Shown: positions 16,180 through 26,057 of the stretch, piece by piece
Numbering within the stretch: the stretch's first letter is position 1
Layout: each line of letters starts with the position of its first letter
Assembly: GCA_031267795.1 (NCBI GenBank)
Contig: JAIRYK010000003.1
Span: 1 to 50,415 of the forward strand
Direction of reading: 5' to 3'
Origin: Candidatus Endomicrobiellum devescovinae
GTDB taxonomy: Bacteria; Elusimicrobiota; Endomicrobiia; Endomicrobiales; Endomicrobiaceae
Length of the DNA stretch: 50,415 bases
Position numbers and translations under genes: made by a program
The notes under the pieces: generated by a model
Told to the model about the DNA's origin: nothing
What the model saw: only the letters and a program-made list of their open reading frames with translations
Databases searched by the model: none

Positions 16180-17685
16180 ATGTCTACTGATATTACAAAA
16201 AGAAGATTGATAACCAAAGGACTTCAGACGAGGAGACTGGGCGGAGCAATACCGCAGTGGGAAGTTTTTAGTCCTGAACGTGGATATTCTCTAGGAAAAT
16301 TTGGAATGGACGAGGGAAAACAGAAAAGAATAGCCGAGAAAGCGCTGGCGGCTAGACAAAAAGCTCAGTACGCTTTTAACACAAATAGAAATTTTTATAA
16401 ATATTCAACCCACTCTGAAGATGGAGGAGTTGGCGGGAAAGCTGTGCCGATAGCATCTAAACATTTTGTTAAGTCGTCACATGGAAAACCTATAGGCGAT
16501 CCGGGAAGGATAGAGCGTTACCTTTATCGCCTGCATGATATTATTGACTCAGCAAAAAAAGAAGGCGTTTACCAAGCGATGGCGCCACATGATATGTATA
16601 GATTGACTGGGATTCCTTCCGACAGAAATGGAGCGCACACATTTCTGCAAACAATACTTGCAGCTGCGGAAAATCCATCTACGGCATTAAACAATCCTAC
16701 TATAAAAAAATCTATATCAAATAGTTTTGAAAGATGGCATAGAGGACAAAACCTAGATGAAGATTTACATAAACCAGAGATAACAAGTCTATGGAACACG
16801 TCTCAGCTGGCGAATGCGCAAAAAGAATATCTAACAGATCCATCTACCGCAAAAGCTCAAGGAATAGTTGACCATATAGAAAAGATGAAAGAGCAAATAA
16901 ATGCAGAAGCAGAGGCTAAAGATAAAAAACTTCGGTATGACAAATGGGAAAAAAAGCACGGCGACACAGCTGAAGAAGGATACGTAGAAGGGTTGTTAGG
17001 TCAGGACTACAGCGCCCCAGATAACCCATATTATCAGCAAGCGCAAAAAGAGCGAGCAGATCAGTCCTTAGATGAATATTTAGCTGCAGGAAAAGGAACT
17101 CTATCGCAAAAAAAGAAAGCAAAACATAAAAACCCTGATTTGTACGAGGCAGGATTTCCAGAAGGGCAGCAAACCGAAATTCCTGAGCGAAAATTTATAG
17201 AAGAACCAGAACTAAATATATCGGATATTGAAAAACCTAAAAAGCCTGATTTTCGTTTAATATTAGATTCGAATAAACGAAAAGAGGAGCAGCAATCGTA
17301 TGACAAAGAGTTAGACGATTATGAGCATGCAGTTACGAGCAGAATGCGAGAAGCCGACATGGCTGCGCAGTGGAATGATAAAATAATCGCAAGAAACAAA
17401 GCGTTAAAAAAAGAAAGACAGCAGCTGATAGCGGAAAATACGTTTGAAGATAATTTAAAAATGCAACGTAAGTTGTTAAAAGATAAGCGTAAAGAATACG
17501 AAAAAGCAAAGAACGAAAAATCAAGAGACAAAAGAGTTTTGGGTGCGCATGATTTTTGGAATGTAGTGAGAGGGAATACCAGTTCAACGCCCGACAGCGT
17601 GGGAAGTATCGGAGGAATAACTAGCAGCTTAGCAGCGGCTAATCAAGCTATACAGAAGGGTCCGCAGAATTTGAGGAGAATATAA
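16180..17685 (+). CDS. Candidate internal virion protein (501 aa)
   Basis: The N-terminal ~190 residues look globular and basic (for example RRLITKGLQTRRLGGAIPQW and later APHDMYRLTGIPSDR). Residues ~215-460 are highly charged, with Lys/Glu/Gln-rich coiled-coil predictions and a proline-rich break near 330-350. The C-terminus is Ser/Gly-rich. The next gene begins within its stop codon (TAATG). I recognise no enzyme motif. Position in the cluster after the nozzle gene suggests a packaged or ejected protein. Confidence 0.55.
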   Translation: MSTDITKRRLITKGLQTRRLGGAIPQWEVFSPERGYSLGKFGMDEGKQKRIAEKALAARQKAQYAFNTNRNFYKYSTHSEDGGVGGKAVPIASKHFVKSSHGKPIGDPGRIERYLYRLHDIIDSAKKEGVYQAMAPHDMYRLTGIPSDRNGAHTFLQTILAAAENPSTALNNPTIKKSISNSFERWHRGQNLDEDLHKPEITSLWNTSQLANAQKEYLTDPSTAKAQGIVDHIEKMKEQINAEAEAKDKKLRYDKWEKKHGDTAEEGYVEGLLGQDYSAPDNPYYQQAQKERADQSLDEYLAAGKGTLSQKKKAKHKNPDLYEAGFPEGQQTEIPERKFIEEPELNISDIEKPKKPDFRLILDSNKRKEEQQSYDKELDDYEHAVTSRMREADMAAQWNDKIIARNKALKKERQQLIAENTFEDNLKMQRKLLKDKRKEYEKAKNEKSRDKRVLGAHDFWNVVRGNTSSTPDSVGSIGGITSSLAAANQAIQKGPQNLRRI

Positions 17686-18641
17686 TGGCACAAACATTAC
17701 CTTACAACTATAATGAACGAATTGTCCCTGAAACTAGCGGATGGGGGTGGAGAGATACGGCAAGAAGTCATTTAAATAGAGGAAAGACGAAAGGGCTAGA
17801 CGCTTTCAATCGTATGATAGGAATGGCGAGGGGCGGCGGATTTAGCGGGACTGGCGAGGCGGACAGCCCGTTTGCGATGCAGCCATCAAAGAGAGAGAGA
17901 CTGTCTAATGCATATGGTAGAGTTAGGAACATCGCTAAATCGGAAGGAACGGCTAGCTTAGCTAGAGGAAAAGAATTTCTTGGCAACACGAGAAGGAAAG
18001 GTCTAGACGCTTTTTCGTCTGGCTGGAATAAAGCAAAAGGACTTTTTGAACGCCCCGAAGATGAGCCAGAAGAAGACTTAACAACTCTTAGCGAACAATC
18101 ATTGGAAATGAAGAAAGAAAAAGACACTGAAATTCGCTATCAAATAGAAAAGATTAAAAAAAAGTACGACAGTATGATTAAGTACGAGAAAGACCCGTTA
18201 GAGCGAAGAAGTTTAGAAATAGAGCGAGACATGAAAATAAGGAAGGCGTCTGGAAAGAAAGGGTCAGCTGCCGAAGAATTTATGATGGGAAAGGGGAACG
18301 ACGTTCTTTCTGCTATGAATAGTACGACAGATGCGGATGTAATTCCTGCAGGCTATAAAAGTTACGATGTGGATAGCAACCCCGACGAGATAGCAAGAGC
18401 AAGGACGTATAATAAGAAGTTGGGAGAAATGCATAATAGATGGGGAAAACCAGCGGCTACTGTAGGAAAAGGATTAGGCGCTTTTGCAGCGGCAAGTATG
18501 GGAGGTATTCCTGGACTTGTTGCAGGAACGGCATTATCAAAAGGAATTCCAATGGCGGCAGATTGGCTAATGAACAGAAACGCTCAAAAACACGAAGATC
18601 AAGACGCAGACGAAAGAAGATATAATCCAAATAGGTTATAA
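17685..18641 (+). CDS. Candidate internal virion protein with internal repeat (318 aa)
   Basis: A short repeat occurs twice, 69 residues apart: KGLDAF followed by a helix ending A-R/K-G (codons from 17790 and 17997). A central charged coiled coil (~145-190) follows. The C-terminal ~55 residues hold a glycine/alanine-rich amphipathic or membrane segment (VGKGLGAFAAASMGGIPGLV and on) ending in a charged tail. Such glycine-zipper segments are common in phage ejection proteins that form trans-envelope channels. Translational coupling to the neighbours is likely. Confidence 0.55.
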   Translation: MAQTLPYNYNERIVPETSGWGWRDTARSHLNRGKTKGLDAFNRMIGMARGGGFSGTGEADSPFAMQPSKRERLSNAYGRVRNIAKSEGTASLARGKEFLGNTRRKGLDAFSSGWNKAKGLFERPEDEPEEDLTTLSEQSLEMKKEKDTEIRYQIEKIKKKYDSMIKYEKDPLERRSLEIERDMKIRKASGKKGSAAEEFMMGKGNDVLSAMNSTTDADVIPAGYKSYDVDSNPDEIARARTYNKKLGEMHNRWGKPAATVGKGLGAFAAASMGGIPGLVAGTALSKGIPMAADWLMNRNAQKHEDQDADERRYNPNRL

Positions 18642-18643
18642 CA

Positions 18644-21640
18644 ATGGCAAAATTTATAACGAGGTCGTACACCGACCAAAAAACAGGCAAAATAATTAAA
18701 AAGAATTTCCGTGTTGACGACAATTATGAGTTGCGTAACAACGGTGGTTACGACGAGGATAGAAAGCAAAAATACACGGAAGCATTCCAAGACCAACCAG
18801 GAATGGCTAAAACACTCAGTAGGGCTGCATTACCGTCTGTTGTGGGAGCAGGATTAGGCGCAATAGCTAAATCTACACAAGGCGGTGCAGCGGCTGGAAA
18901 AGCTGCAAGCGCTTTAGGCGGCACTGCGTTAGCGTCAGCGGCAAATGCTTTTGCAAATTATCAAAATAGGGTTAATCCTAAAAGCAAAGCAGCAGCAGTA
19001 GGGTCTGGAGCACTATCTACAGCAGCGAATGCGTTTGCGGAAGCTAATCAACGAAGTATAGCAAGAGGATCAGGAGCGGGCGCATCTGCATTATCAGGAT
19101 TAGGTGCAGGTTTGGAAGGTGCATTGAAAGGAGGTTTATCAATGTTGCCTGGCGGCTCTTCGTTAGGACAGGCTGCATCGCCTCTTCTTGGCGGAATTTT
19201 CAATGCGATTAATAATAAAAATCCAGCGGCGTTGCTGTCTGGGTTGGCAGGAGCGGCAGGGAGCGTTCTTAGCAGCAAAACGCTTGGACAAGATATGCCT
19301 CAGTGGTTTAGAAAATCAGAAGCAAAAGATTATGCAGGAGGTACTTGGGGGCAAGGAAGCGATATAGAAGATTTATCCGACGAAGAACAAGCCAAGAGTA
19401 ATGAAGAATATTTGACGCAAAATCAACCGTCGGTTAGAAGCGATATGCCTACGGATTTTGATGGAACTGCACAAGATTGGATGTCCGACGCTAACGCAGA
19501 TACAAGGCAAGATGTTCAAGAGCAGAACCAAATGGACACATATAATGATAAATATCAAGAAGCTATAGACAAGGGTGGAACGGAAGCCGAAGCGGCGCAA
19601 GCTGGAGTAGAAGCGCAAAGGTATCAGAATCAACCTGCAGCAAGTTTAGAAGATATAGACGATATGACGGGCGGTCAATTTAAAACGCCGCAAGAAACGT
19701 TGCAACAAGGAGCTGACAGTGAATCTACCTCAACAAACGAAGATACTGAGTCCGTCGGAAAGGATACTACAGATGATACTAGCCAACCTGTTCGACGAAC
19801 AGATGAGCAAAATGTTCAGTCCTCAGGAAATGAAGGAAATGAAGGAAATCAGCAAGTTGCTGGTGCAGTACAAGGAGGGCAAGGACAAGTTGCCCCTCAA
19901 CAGCAGCAAGGGCAAGGTGGAGTTGTTAGCCAAGCGGGAGGAAATATTGGACAAGCTCCAGCAGGTACAGGAGCAGCTCAAGGAGTTGGACAGCAAGGAG
20001 CAGGCGTAGCTCAGCAGTTACAGCAAACACAGCAACCGCCAGCAGTGCAATCGGCACAAAATTTGCCGATGCCAAATGCTGCGAGAGAAAAAGTGCCTGC
20101 ACCGCCACCGCCTCCACCAGCGCCACCGCAAATTCAGCAGCAACCTGCGGCAACCCAATCTGCATTTGCGACAGGATTTTCTAGTCCTGCTGCCAAAATG
20201 GAGAGTGAGGCAAAAAGAACAGGAACAGCAAGATTAGCTCAACAGCAGCAAGTTGCGGCGCAAATTAACGCTCCTATGGCGGCTCAACCAGAACTGGCAG
20301 CCCCAGAAGCAGAAGCTGATATATCGCTTTTTGGCAACCAAGAAGGTATTGGCGAAGCAGGCGATTTGGGCGAAGCAGGGCAACCAGCAGGTGAAGCAGC
20401 AGCAGGAGGACTAGCAGGAGCAGCAGGAGAAGCGCCAGAAGGAGCAGCAGGACCAGTGGTAGAACCAAAAGTTCCAGAACCGCCAGCAGCGCCATCTTTT
20501 TCAGGATTAACAAAACCTGAAGGCGAAGATGGACAATATAAATGGGGAAGAGGGGAAGTACCGTCGTTTTTTCCGAAAGAAGATTTAAGGAATAGAGATA
20601 CAGAAACAGATTTGATGCCGAACTACGAAGGGAAGTCGCAAGCTGAAATTGATGCCGAAAGTCAAAGGTTAATGGCGGAGCAGGAAGAATATTTAAGGAA
20701 TGCATCGCCGCAAGGTTCTACAAATTATTATAACGAGAACGCTAATAAATATGAATTTTTATCAGGATATGGCTATTTGCAAGAAAAAGCGTCGCAATTA
20801 GTTCCGCAAACAGTTTTTTCTGTGCAAGGCGACGCCGATTACGAAGCACCGAATGAAAACGATTCTATTACAGATAATGAAGGTAGAATCTTTATAAGAA
20901 CTCCTTTGGGCATGTTGCAAGTAGGCGATAAAAGCAAGAAGCCGTTATCTGAGCAATATAGACTTGCTGTGCAGCGAATTGCCGCAAACTTATCTCTGAA
21001 TGAAAGTGAGCCGTCGGAAGAGTATATCAAAGATGCCGAAGACTTATACAATCAATTGCCTGCAGATGTAAAAGGATTTTCGGAAACGCCGTCTAGAGAC
21101 AGAAAAGAAGAAACGTTGAGAAATGTGCGCATGTCTCTTTCTAGCAAAATGAATGAGAGATCTTTGAAAGAAGAAATGACTAAACTTACAGACAATGCTA
21201 AAAAATGGAATCTTAGAGCGAAAGAGTTAGATAAATTAAGGCAAATATATAAAGCAAGAAAGAAACAGTTAAGAGAATCCAAGTATGGAAAAAAACGAGA
21301 AGTAGACGACTGGGCAAAGGAGCAAGTAGGCTTGCTGACTGAAAGCGAACGTCAAGAGGCGAAAACGGCGAGAATCCAAGAAGCAAGAGAAAAAGCGGAG
21401 AGAGGCGTATCGTCTGAAGGTCTAACTAACAGACAAAAAATAGAATATTTAAGGCAACAAGAGCTGGTAGATTTAAATAGAGAACTTCCTTATAGAGATC
21501 GTTTGAAGCAACAATATTCACGTTTGGAAGAAGAAGCTAAACATCTTCCCGAACTGCAGAGAGGAACGCCTGAATCGTTACGCAGAGACGCAGAAATGAG
21601 ACGTTTGCAAAATTTAATAACTAGAATCAAACCTATGTAA
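18644..21640 (+). CDS. Ala/Gly/Gln-rich candidate ejection protein (998 aa)
   Basis: Residues ~50-220 are Ala/Gly-rich with possible membrane segments and an internal repeat (AASALGGTALASAANAFA and later GALSTAANAFAEANQR). Residues ~225-470 are acidic and Gln-rich. A proline tract (APPPPPPAPP) lies near 485-495, and an Ala/Gly/Glu-rich segment follows. Residues ~650-998 are charged and helical with coiled coils. Composition resembles P22 gp20 (Ala/Gln-rich, 471 aa) but at twice the length. It is the largest member of the cluster. No enzymatic motif recognised. Confidence 0.6.
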   Translation: MAKFITRSYTDQKTGKIIKKNFRVDDNYELRNNGGYDEDRKQKYTEAFQDQPGMAKTLSRAALPSVVGAGLGAIAKSTQGGAAAGKAASALGGTALASAANAFANYQNRVNPKSKAAAVGSGALSTAANAFAEANQRSIARGSGAGASALSGLGAGLEGALKGGLSMLPGGSSLGQAASPLLGGIFNAINNKNPAALLSGLAGAAGSVLSSKTLGQDMPQWFRKSEAKDYAGGTWGQGSDIEDLSDEEQAKSNEEYLTQNQPSVRSDMPTDFDGTAQDWMSDANADTRQDVQEQNQMDTYNDKYQEAIDKGGTEAEAAQAGVEAQRYQNQPAASLEDIDDMTGGQFKTPQETLQQGADSESTSTNEDTESVGKDTTDDTSQPVRRTDEQNVQSSGNEGNEGNQQVAGAVQGGQGQVAPQQQQGQGGVVSQAGGNIGQAPAGTGAAQGVGQQGAGVAQQLQQTQQPPAVQSAQNLPMPNAAREKVPAPPPPPPAPPQIQQQPAATQSAFATGFSSPAAKMESEAKRTGTARLAQQQQVAAQINAPMAAQPELAAPEAEADISLFGNQEGIGEAGDLGEAGQPAGEAAAGGLAGAAGEAPEGAAGPVVEPKVPEPPAAPSFSGLTKPEGEDGQYKWGRGEVPSFFPKEDLRNRDTETDLMPNYEGKSQAEIDAESQRLMAEQEEYLRNASPQGSTNYYNENANKYEFLSGYGYLQEKASQLVPQTVFSVQGDADYEAPNENDSITDNEGRIFIRTPLGMLQVGDKSKKPLSEQYRLAVQRIAANLSLNESEPSEEYIKDAEDLYNQLPADVKGFSETPSRDRKEETLRNVRMSLSSKMNERSLKEEMTKLTDNAKKWNLRAKELDKLRQIYKARKKQLRESKYGKKREVDDWAKEQVGLLTESERQEAKTARIQEAREKAERGVSSEGLTNRQKIEYLRQQELVDLNRELPYRDRLKQQYSRLEEEAKHLPELQRGTPESLRRDAEMRRLQNLITRIKPM

Positions 21641-21656
21641 TTTAGAGAGAAAAATA

Positions 21657-24146
21657 ATGCCATTACCAGACCCTAATAAGATACAACAACAGCAAGCAGT
21701 GCAAATTAGCGCTCCGACAAAGACTACAAGAGCCAACAATTTGCTAAAACAGGCTCAGGAAAAGATTGAAGACCCGAGCGATATTGGAGCGCAGTTAATG
21801 CAGGCTGGCGATAATATGATACAGCAATCGTATGCTGACGACGCTAAGCCCGATATTGTGGATTGGGGAGCGTCTAATATTCCTAAAGCTGCTGGGGCGA
21901 TAAAGAGTGCGGCGTCTAATTTCTGGGACAATATCAGAAATTTGGGTAAGCCTCCAGCTCCTACACCCACAGAACCGCCGACTGCAGATTTGCCGATGGC
22001 GCAACGTCCGACAGACGCAAGCCAAGTGCGTCTTAAGCCTTTAAGCCCAGAACTAAAGACGGAAAGAGACGCTAGAATAAATGCAGCCAATCAAGCATTG
22101 CAAAATCAGTCTATTGTTCCTCATCAGGTGCAGGGGGTGAACGCTGAAGGCGCAAGACTCATGCAGCAATATGCCATAGAAAGCAATGAAGCTGGCAACC
22201 CCGAATTGTTATTAACGCCTGAACAAGTTAAGTCTGTGAGAGTTGCTAGCGGTACTGCAGTGCCTACCGCTCCGAACGTTTCACGTAATAGAGATATGAG
22301 GTTAACTCATCAAGAAGTTTCGGCACAAGCACGGCAAAGACAACAAGAGATAGATGATATGCGTAGAAACAGCATGCCTGCTAGAAACAGGCAAGAAGTA
22401 GAAGAAGGAAACGAGCGTGCTAGATTTGAGAGAATGGGCGAAGATTATGCAAGAAGGCAAGGGCAGCGAGAAATAGACGAAAGAGAACAAAGAAGAGCAA
22501 ACCCGCAAGGGATAGGCGATAGATTGCATAACTTTTGGGAAACGATGCCAAATCCGTTATCTGCAATAAAGGGAGCTTTTACTGATAGAAGAAGAGAAGA
22601 GAATCCAGAAGATATGGAACTAGAAGAACATAATCCCACAGACCCAGAAGCGCCTGATGTTATGAGGAATCTTGGAGGATTAGCTGCCGAAGCGAGAGAG
22701 ATACCGCCCGAAGATGAAGATGTAGATGTAGACGAGTTAGAAGATATAAGACCAGCAGGAGCAGCAGCAGCGGCAGGAAGACGAGAAGATCCAAGAAGAA
22801 GACTTCAAGCAGAATTAGAAAGATTAGTGCCGCTACCGCCATTTGATTTTGCTAAGTCTACGCCAGAGCAATATAGACAGAGATTGGAATATTTGGATAA
22901 TCGTAGACGTGAATACGGAGATACGGAAGACCTACAAAATGAAGTTTCAGCTACAAGACAAGCTATGCAAAGAAAAGCTGAAGCGACAAGATTAGGAAAT
23001 ATTAGACAAGGACGAGCTACTCAATTTTCTCGTCAGGCAATGGAATATCTATCGCCAGATTCTGAACAGGAATATCTCCGTTATCCGCAAACTTTGCTTA
23101 ACTTGACGGACGGACAAAATTTGACTGGTATGCCAACAGACGAGCTGGCAGCAATAGCACAACGCAACTATATGCTAAGTACTCGTGGTCATGGCTACGC
23201 TTCCCAAATTACGAGAGAGCAAGCCCTGCAGCATGCTAACGAACTGAGAAGAATAGAGCAAGAATTGACCCGTCGTGGAGAACAAGACACAGTAAGGGAG
23301 GCACTATATCATGCTACTAACCTTGCACATCACAGGCTTAATAGAAATGTTGGCGAGCATGTTGCTGCAACCGATAAAGATTTGTACGAAACGATGTCAC
23401 CGGACTATATGAGATCGCTTTCAGAAGACCCACAGGTTGAGAGAGTCCCGTTTGAATATGCGAAAGCAACGCCTGAGCAGCTAGCAGCCAAAAATGCTGA
23501 AATACGGAGATTACATTCAGTGCCTGACACAATGACGCATAAAGAAATAGCACAAAGATTTGCAGAAGAGAGAGAGAATGCGAGGCTGCAAGGATATGAT
23601 AATCCTTTATTAGCAGATATGTCTTTTTCGGAACAGGTCTTAGCCGATGAGAGACGAGAAGAAGAGATACGGGAAGCTCAAAGGAATGAAGAACGCCGTA
23701 GAATAATAGAAGACAGCGGACTGTTTGAAGACACAGAGAGACCTGATGACGATTCTTTCCAACAATTAGCAGGAAGAATTGCAGGAATACAAGAAAACAG
23801 ACGAAATAGCGCGTTTTTGGCGCAGAAGCAAGCGGAGAGATCTGAAGAATTAGCAAGATTAAGTAGGGAAAGCGCAGGAAACATACAAAGAAATAGAGAT
23901 GAAATTGTAAGACAAAGAGCAGCCAGAGATGAAGAGCAAAGAAGAGCAGCGCTAAGAAGAGACGCAGAACTAGAAAGACAAGAAGCGGCAAGAGTAGCTA
24001 GAGAAGAAAGACAAAGAGTATCCAGACAAGAAGCAGAGGAAAGAGTACAAAGACAGATAGCAGAACGAGACAGGAAAATAAGAGAGAGAGCAGCATTTAG
24101 GGAGGATAGAGATAAAGATAGAACTCCGCTCAGATTTAGAAAATAG
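21657..24146 (+). CDS. Arg/Glu-rich coiled-coil candidate ejection protein (829 aa)
   Basis: The sequence is dominated by Arg, Glu, Gln and Ala, with long coiled coils at ~215-275 and over the last ~250 residues. A motif of the form PF[DE][FY]AK[SA]TPEQ occurs twice, at residues 395-405 and 598-608, which suggests duplicated domains of ~200 residues. A short acidic stretch with DEDVDVDELED lies near 355. The strongly basic C-terminal arm may bind DNA in the capsid. No membrane segment is obvious. It lies between the 998-aa and 338-aa cluster members. Confidence 0.6.
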   Translation: MPLPDPNKIQQQQAVQISAPTKTTRANNLLKQAQEKIEDPSDIGAQLMQAGDNMIQQSYADDAKPDIVDWGASNIPKAAGAIKSAASNFWDNIRNLGKPPAPTPTEPPTADLPMAQRPTDASQVRLKPLSPELKTERDARINAANQALQNQSIVPHQVQGVNAEGARLMQQYAIESNEAGNPELLLTPEQVKSVRVASGTAVPTAPNVSRNRDMRLTHQEVSAQARQRQQEIDDMRRNSMPARNRQEVEEGNERARFERMGEDYARRQGQREIDEREQRRANPQGIGDRLHNFWETMPNPLSAIKGAFTDRRREENPEDMELEEHNPTDPEAPDVMRNLGGLAAEAREIPPEDEDVDVDELEDIRPAGAAAAAGRREDPRRRLQAELERLVPLPPFDFAKSTPEQYRQRLEYLDNRRREYGDTEDLQNEVSATRQAMQRKAEATRLGNIRQGRATQFSRQAMEYLSPDSEQEYLRYPQTLLNLTDGQNLTGMPTDELAAIAQRNYMLSTRGHGYASQITREQALQHANELRRIEQELTRRGEQDTVREALYHATNLAHHRLNRNVGEHVAATDKDLYETMSPDYMRSLSEDPQVERVPFEYAKATPEQLAAKNAEIRRLHSVPDTMTHKEIAQRFAEERENARLQGYDNPLLADMSFSEQVLADERREEEIREAQRNEERRRIIEDSGLFEDTERPDDDSFQQLAGRIAGIQENRRNSAFLAQKQAERSEELARLSRESAGNIQRNRDEIVRQRAARDEEQRRAALRRDAELERQEAARVAREERQRVSRQEAEERVQRQIAERDRKIRERAAFREDRDKDRTPLRFRK

Positions 24147-24162
24147 TCAATAAGGAGAATAT

Positions 24163-25179
24163 ATGCTAGAAGTAAACGACCCATACGATTATAATCTGCA
24201 AAATATCAGAAGCGAAATTAAGAATAAATGGGACGACCAACAGGAAGATGAGCTAAGAAAAAGACAACAAAACGGCGTTGTAGGGCTTGGGGGCGGTTCG
24301 TGGACGTCTAGGATAAACAGGTTTAATGCAAATAAGCGAGACGAGTACATGAAAGCTTTGGAAGCTGCCAACAATCAGCGAAGACAAGATACCCAGCAAT
24401 CGTTAGCGCAGAGACAACAAGCGTTTTCTGAAGCGAGCAATTACTCTAATTTAGCTAGACTTGAAAAAGAAAGAACAGAGAATATGGAAGCAAGAAAGAG
24501 GCAGGAAGAAGAACAGAAGAGACAGCTTGGAATGCAACATGAACTATCGCAACAGCAAGCGCAAGAACAAAAATCTGCAAGGTTATCTGCAGAGGGGCTT
24601 GCAAAAGAAAAATTTGCATATCAAAAACAAAGAGACACTGTGGCGGATAAAGATGCAGCGATACTTAGAAATGTGCAACTAAGACAACAGAGTATAAATA
24701 GAAGATTTGAAGCTAGAAGATTAAGTATGCAAGAGTATCAGCAGCAAACTAGAGCAAATCTTGAAATGATAGAAGCACAAACAAGGAATTTGCAATTAAA
24801 ACAAGAGGCATCGCAACTAGCAAAAAGCGGAGCAGACCCAGATACTATGATGCAACAGTTGCAAGGGATGATGGGTCAAATGCAGGGAACTGGGAGAGAT
24901 ATGAACAATGCTGGCTTGGCACAACAGAATGCTGGCATGAGTTTATACAACAGCTTAAATGCAACGCAACAACAAGAGTATCAGCGAGAATTAGCAAGAT
25001 ATATGGATTATAATCATATGGCGCAGAGAGCAAAAGAAATTGGAGAACAAAGAGCCTACCAAGAAGAAATGCAAAGAGCCGCCGATAAAGCTGCAAAATC
25101 TGGAGCTTTCGCAAGTATTATAACTAATGTTATAGGAACAGGGGCGCAGCTATTATTAAATAAACCGGGAGCGAAATAA
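24163..25179 (+). CDS. Gln-rich coiled-coil candidate ejection protein (338 aa)
   Basis: Almost the entire protein is predicted helical and rich in Gln, Arg, Glu, Ala and Met, with a long coiled coil over ~75-290. The C-terminal ~25 residues are hydrophobic (GAFASIITNVIGTGAQLLLN) and could insert in a membrane. A clean SD (AAGGAG) precedes the ATG. The stop overlaps the next start (TAATG). The coiled coil plus terminal hydrophobic segment suits a pilot protein. P22 gp7 (229 aa) is the nearest analogue by size and position only. Confidence 0.55.
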   Translation: MLEVNDPYDYNLQNIRSEIKNKWDDQQEDELRKRQQNGVVGLGGGSWTSRINRFNANKRDEYMKALEAANNQRRQDTQQSLAQRQQAFSEASNYSNLARLEKERTENMEARKRQEEEQKRQLGMQHELSQQQAQEQKSARLSAEGLAKEKFAYQKQRDTVADKDAAILRNVQLRQQSINRRFEARRLSMQEYQQQTRANLEMIEAQTRNLQLKQEASQLAKSGADPDTMMQQLQGMMGQMQGTGRDMNNAGLAQQNAGMSLYNSLNATQQQEYQRELARYMDYNHMAQRAKEIGEQRAYQEEMQRAADKAAKSGAFASIITNVIGTGAQLLLNKPGAK

Positions 25180-26057
25180 TGGACATTAATAGCGTTGAAA
25201 AAATGTTAAAAACTAACAAAACTAAACTAAATGCAATAACTGGTGCAAGGCTAGAACACGAGAAAGAAACGTCTGCATCTGACGTCGCAGATAGAATTTT
25301 GCCGTTTTTAAAAATGCCGTCTGCCCAAGAAATTGCGTTACATCCCTGGCTTGCTGGCAGCGTGTCGGTTTTGGAGTCTATTCTGGCTGCAAAATTAATG
25401 AAAAATGTTAGTGAAGAGAAAAAAAGGAACAGAAATAAAGCGGTGGAGTTATTGAACAAAGAAGAAGAAGAAGAAGGAAAATCAGAGAAGGAAAGATTGA
25501 TAGCGTTGACGAACAAGCTGATGGGCTATCATGAAACGAAGGAGACTCTTGCTCAAGAACAGGCGAAAGCGAACATTGCAAAAGCATATCAAGACATTGA
25601 AGAGAGCAAAGGAAAATTTCCTTTAGGAATGAAACAAATAGAATATAAGAACCAAAAAGAAGCTGCCAAAGCCACTAAAGACGCTGAGGACAAATCTTAC
25701 AAGGAATCACAAGATAGAACAGCAAACCAAATGCAGCAAGTTAAAGCGTTGCACGGAAAGGTATCGGAGGCAGTAGAACAACATATGTTGGCAGCGGCAG
25801 CGAAAGGTGAGTTTGACATTAAAAACTATCGAGAGCGTGCAAAAAATGTTTGGGACGGTAAGCCAATTGTGCAAGGTTGGTTTGGAACTGGGAAAGATAG
25901 ATATGGTCTGGCAGTAAAAAAAGCTGAAGAGAACAAAGCCGAAGATAAAAAAGAAGGAAATTCAGGTTGGGTTATTCAAACTGTTGAAGATGAAAAAACT
26001 GGTAAAATCTATAAAAGAAAATATAATAAAATTACTGGAGAGAGTGAAAGACTGTGA
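25179..26057 (+). CDS. Charged candidate internal virion protein (292 aa)
   Basis: Residues ~40-75 contain a moderately hydrophobic stretch (ALHPWLAGSVSVLESILAAK). The middle is Lys/Glu/Gln-rich and helical. The last ~30 residues form a hairpin-like module (EDEKTGKIYKRKYN) that resembles the N-terminus of the 998-aa cluster protein (DQKTGKIIKKNF), possibly a shared interaction element. Start and stop overlap both neighbours by one and four bases. No known family recognised. Confidence 0.55.
   Translation: MDINSVEKMLKTNKTKLNAITGARLEHEKETSASDVADRILPFLKMPSAQEIALHPWLAGSVSVLESILAAKLMKNVSEEKKRNRNKAVELLNKEEEEEGKSEKERLIALTNKLMGYHETKETLAQEQAKANIAKAYQDIEESKGKFPLGMKQIEYKNQKEAAKATKDAEDKSYKESQDRTANQMQQVKALHGKVSEAVEQHMLAAAAKGEFDIKNYRERAKNVWDGKPIVQGWFGTGKDRYGLAVKKAEENKAEDKKEGNSGWVIQTVEDEKTGKIYKRKYNKITGESERL

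Noticed and set aside
20274-20705. Minus-strand Leu-rich open frame, possible membrane protein
   Set aside because: It is the antisense of Gln/Ala/Gly-rich codons in the 998-aa gene. Leu-rich antisense frames are expected there.
23338-23991. 217-codon minus-strand frame
   Set aside because: Antisense of Arg/Glu/Gln-rich codons of the 829-aa gene, with no SD; low-complexity Leu/Phe composition.
25130-25516. Minus-strand 128-codon frame
   Set aside because: Shadow of the Lys/Glu-rich 292-aa gene.
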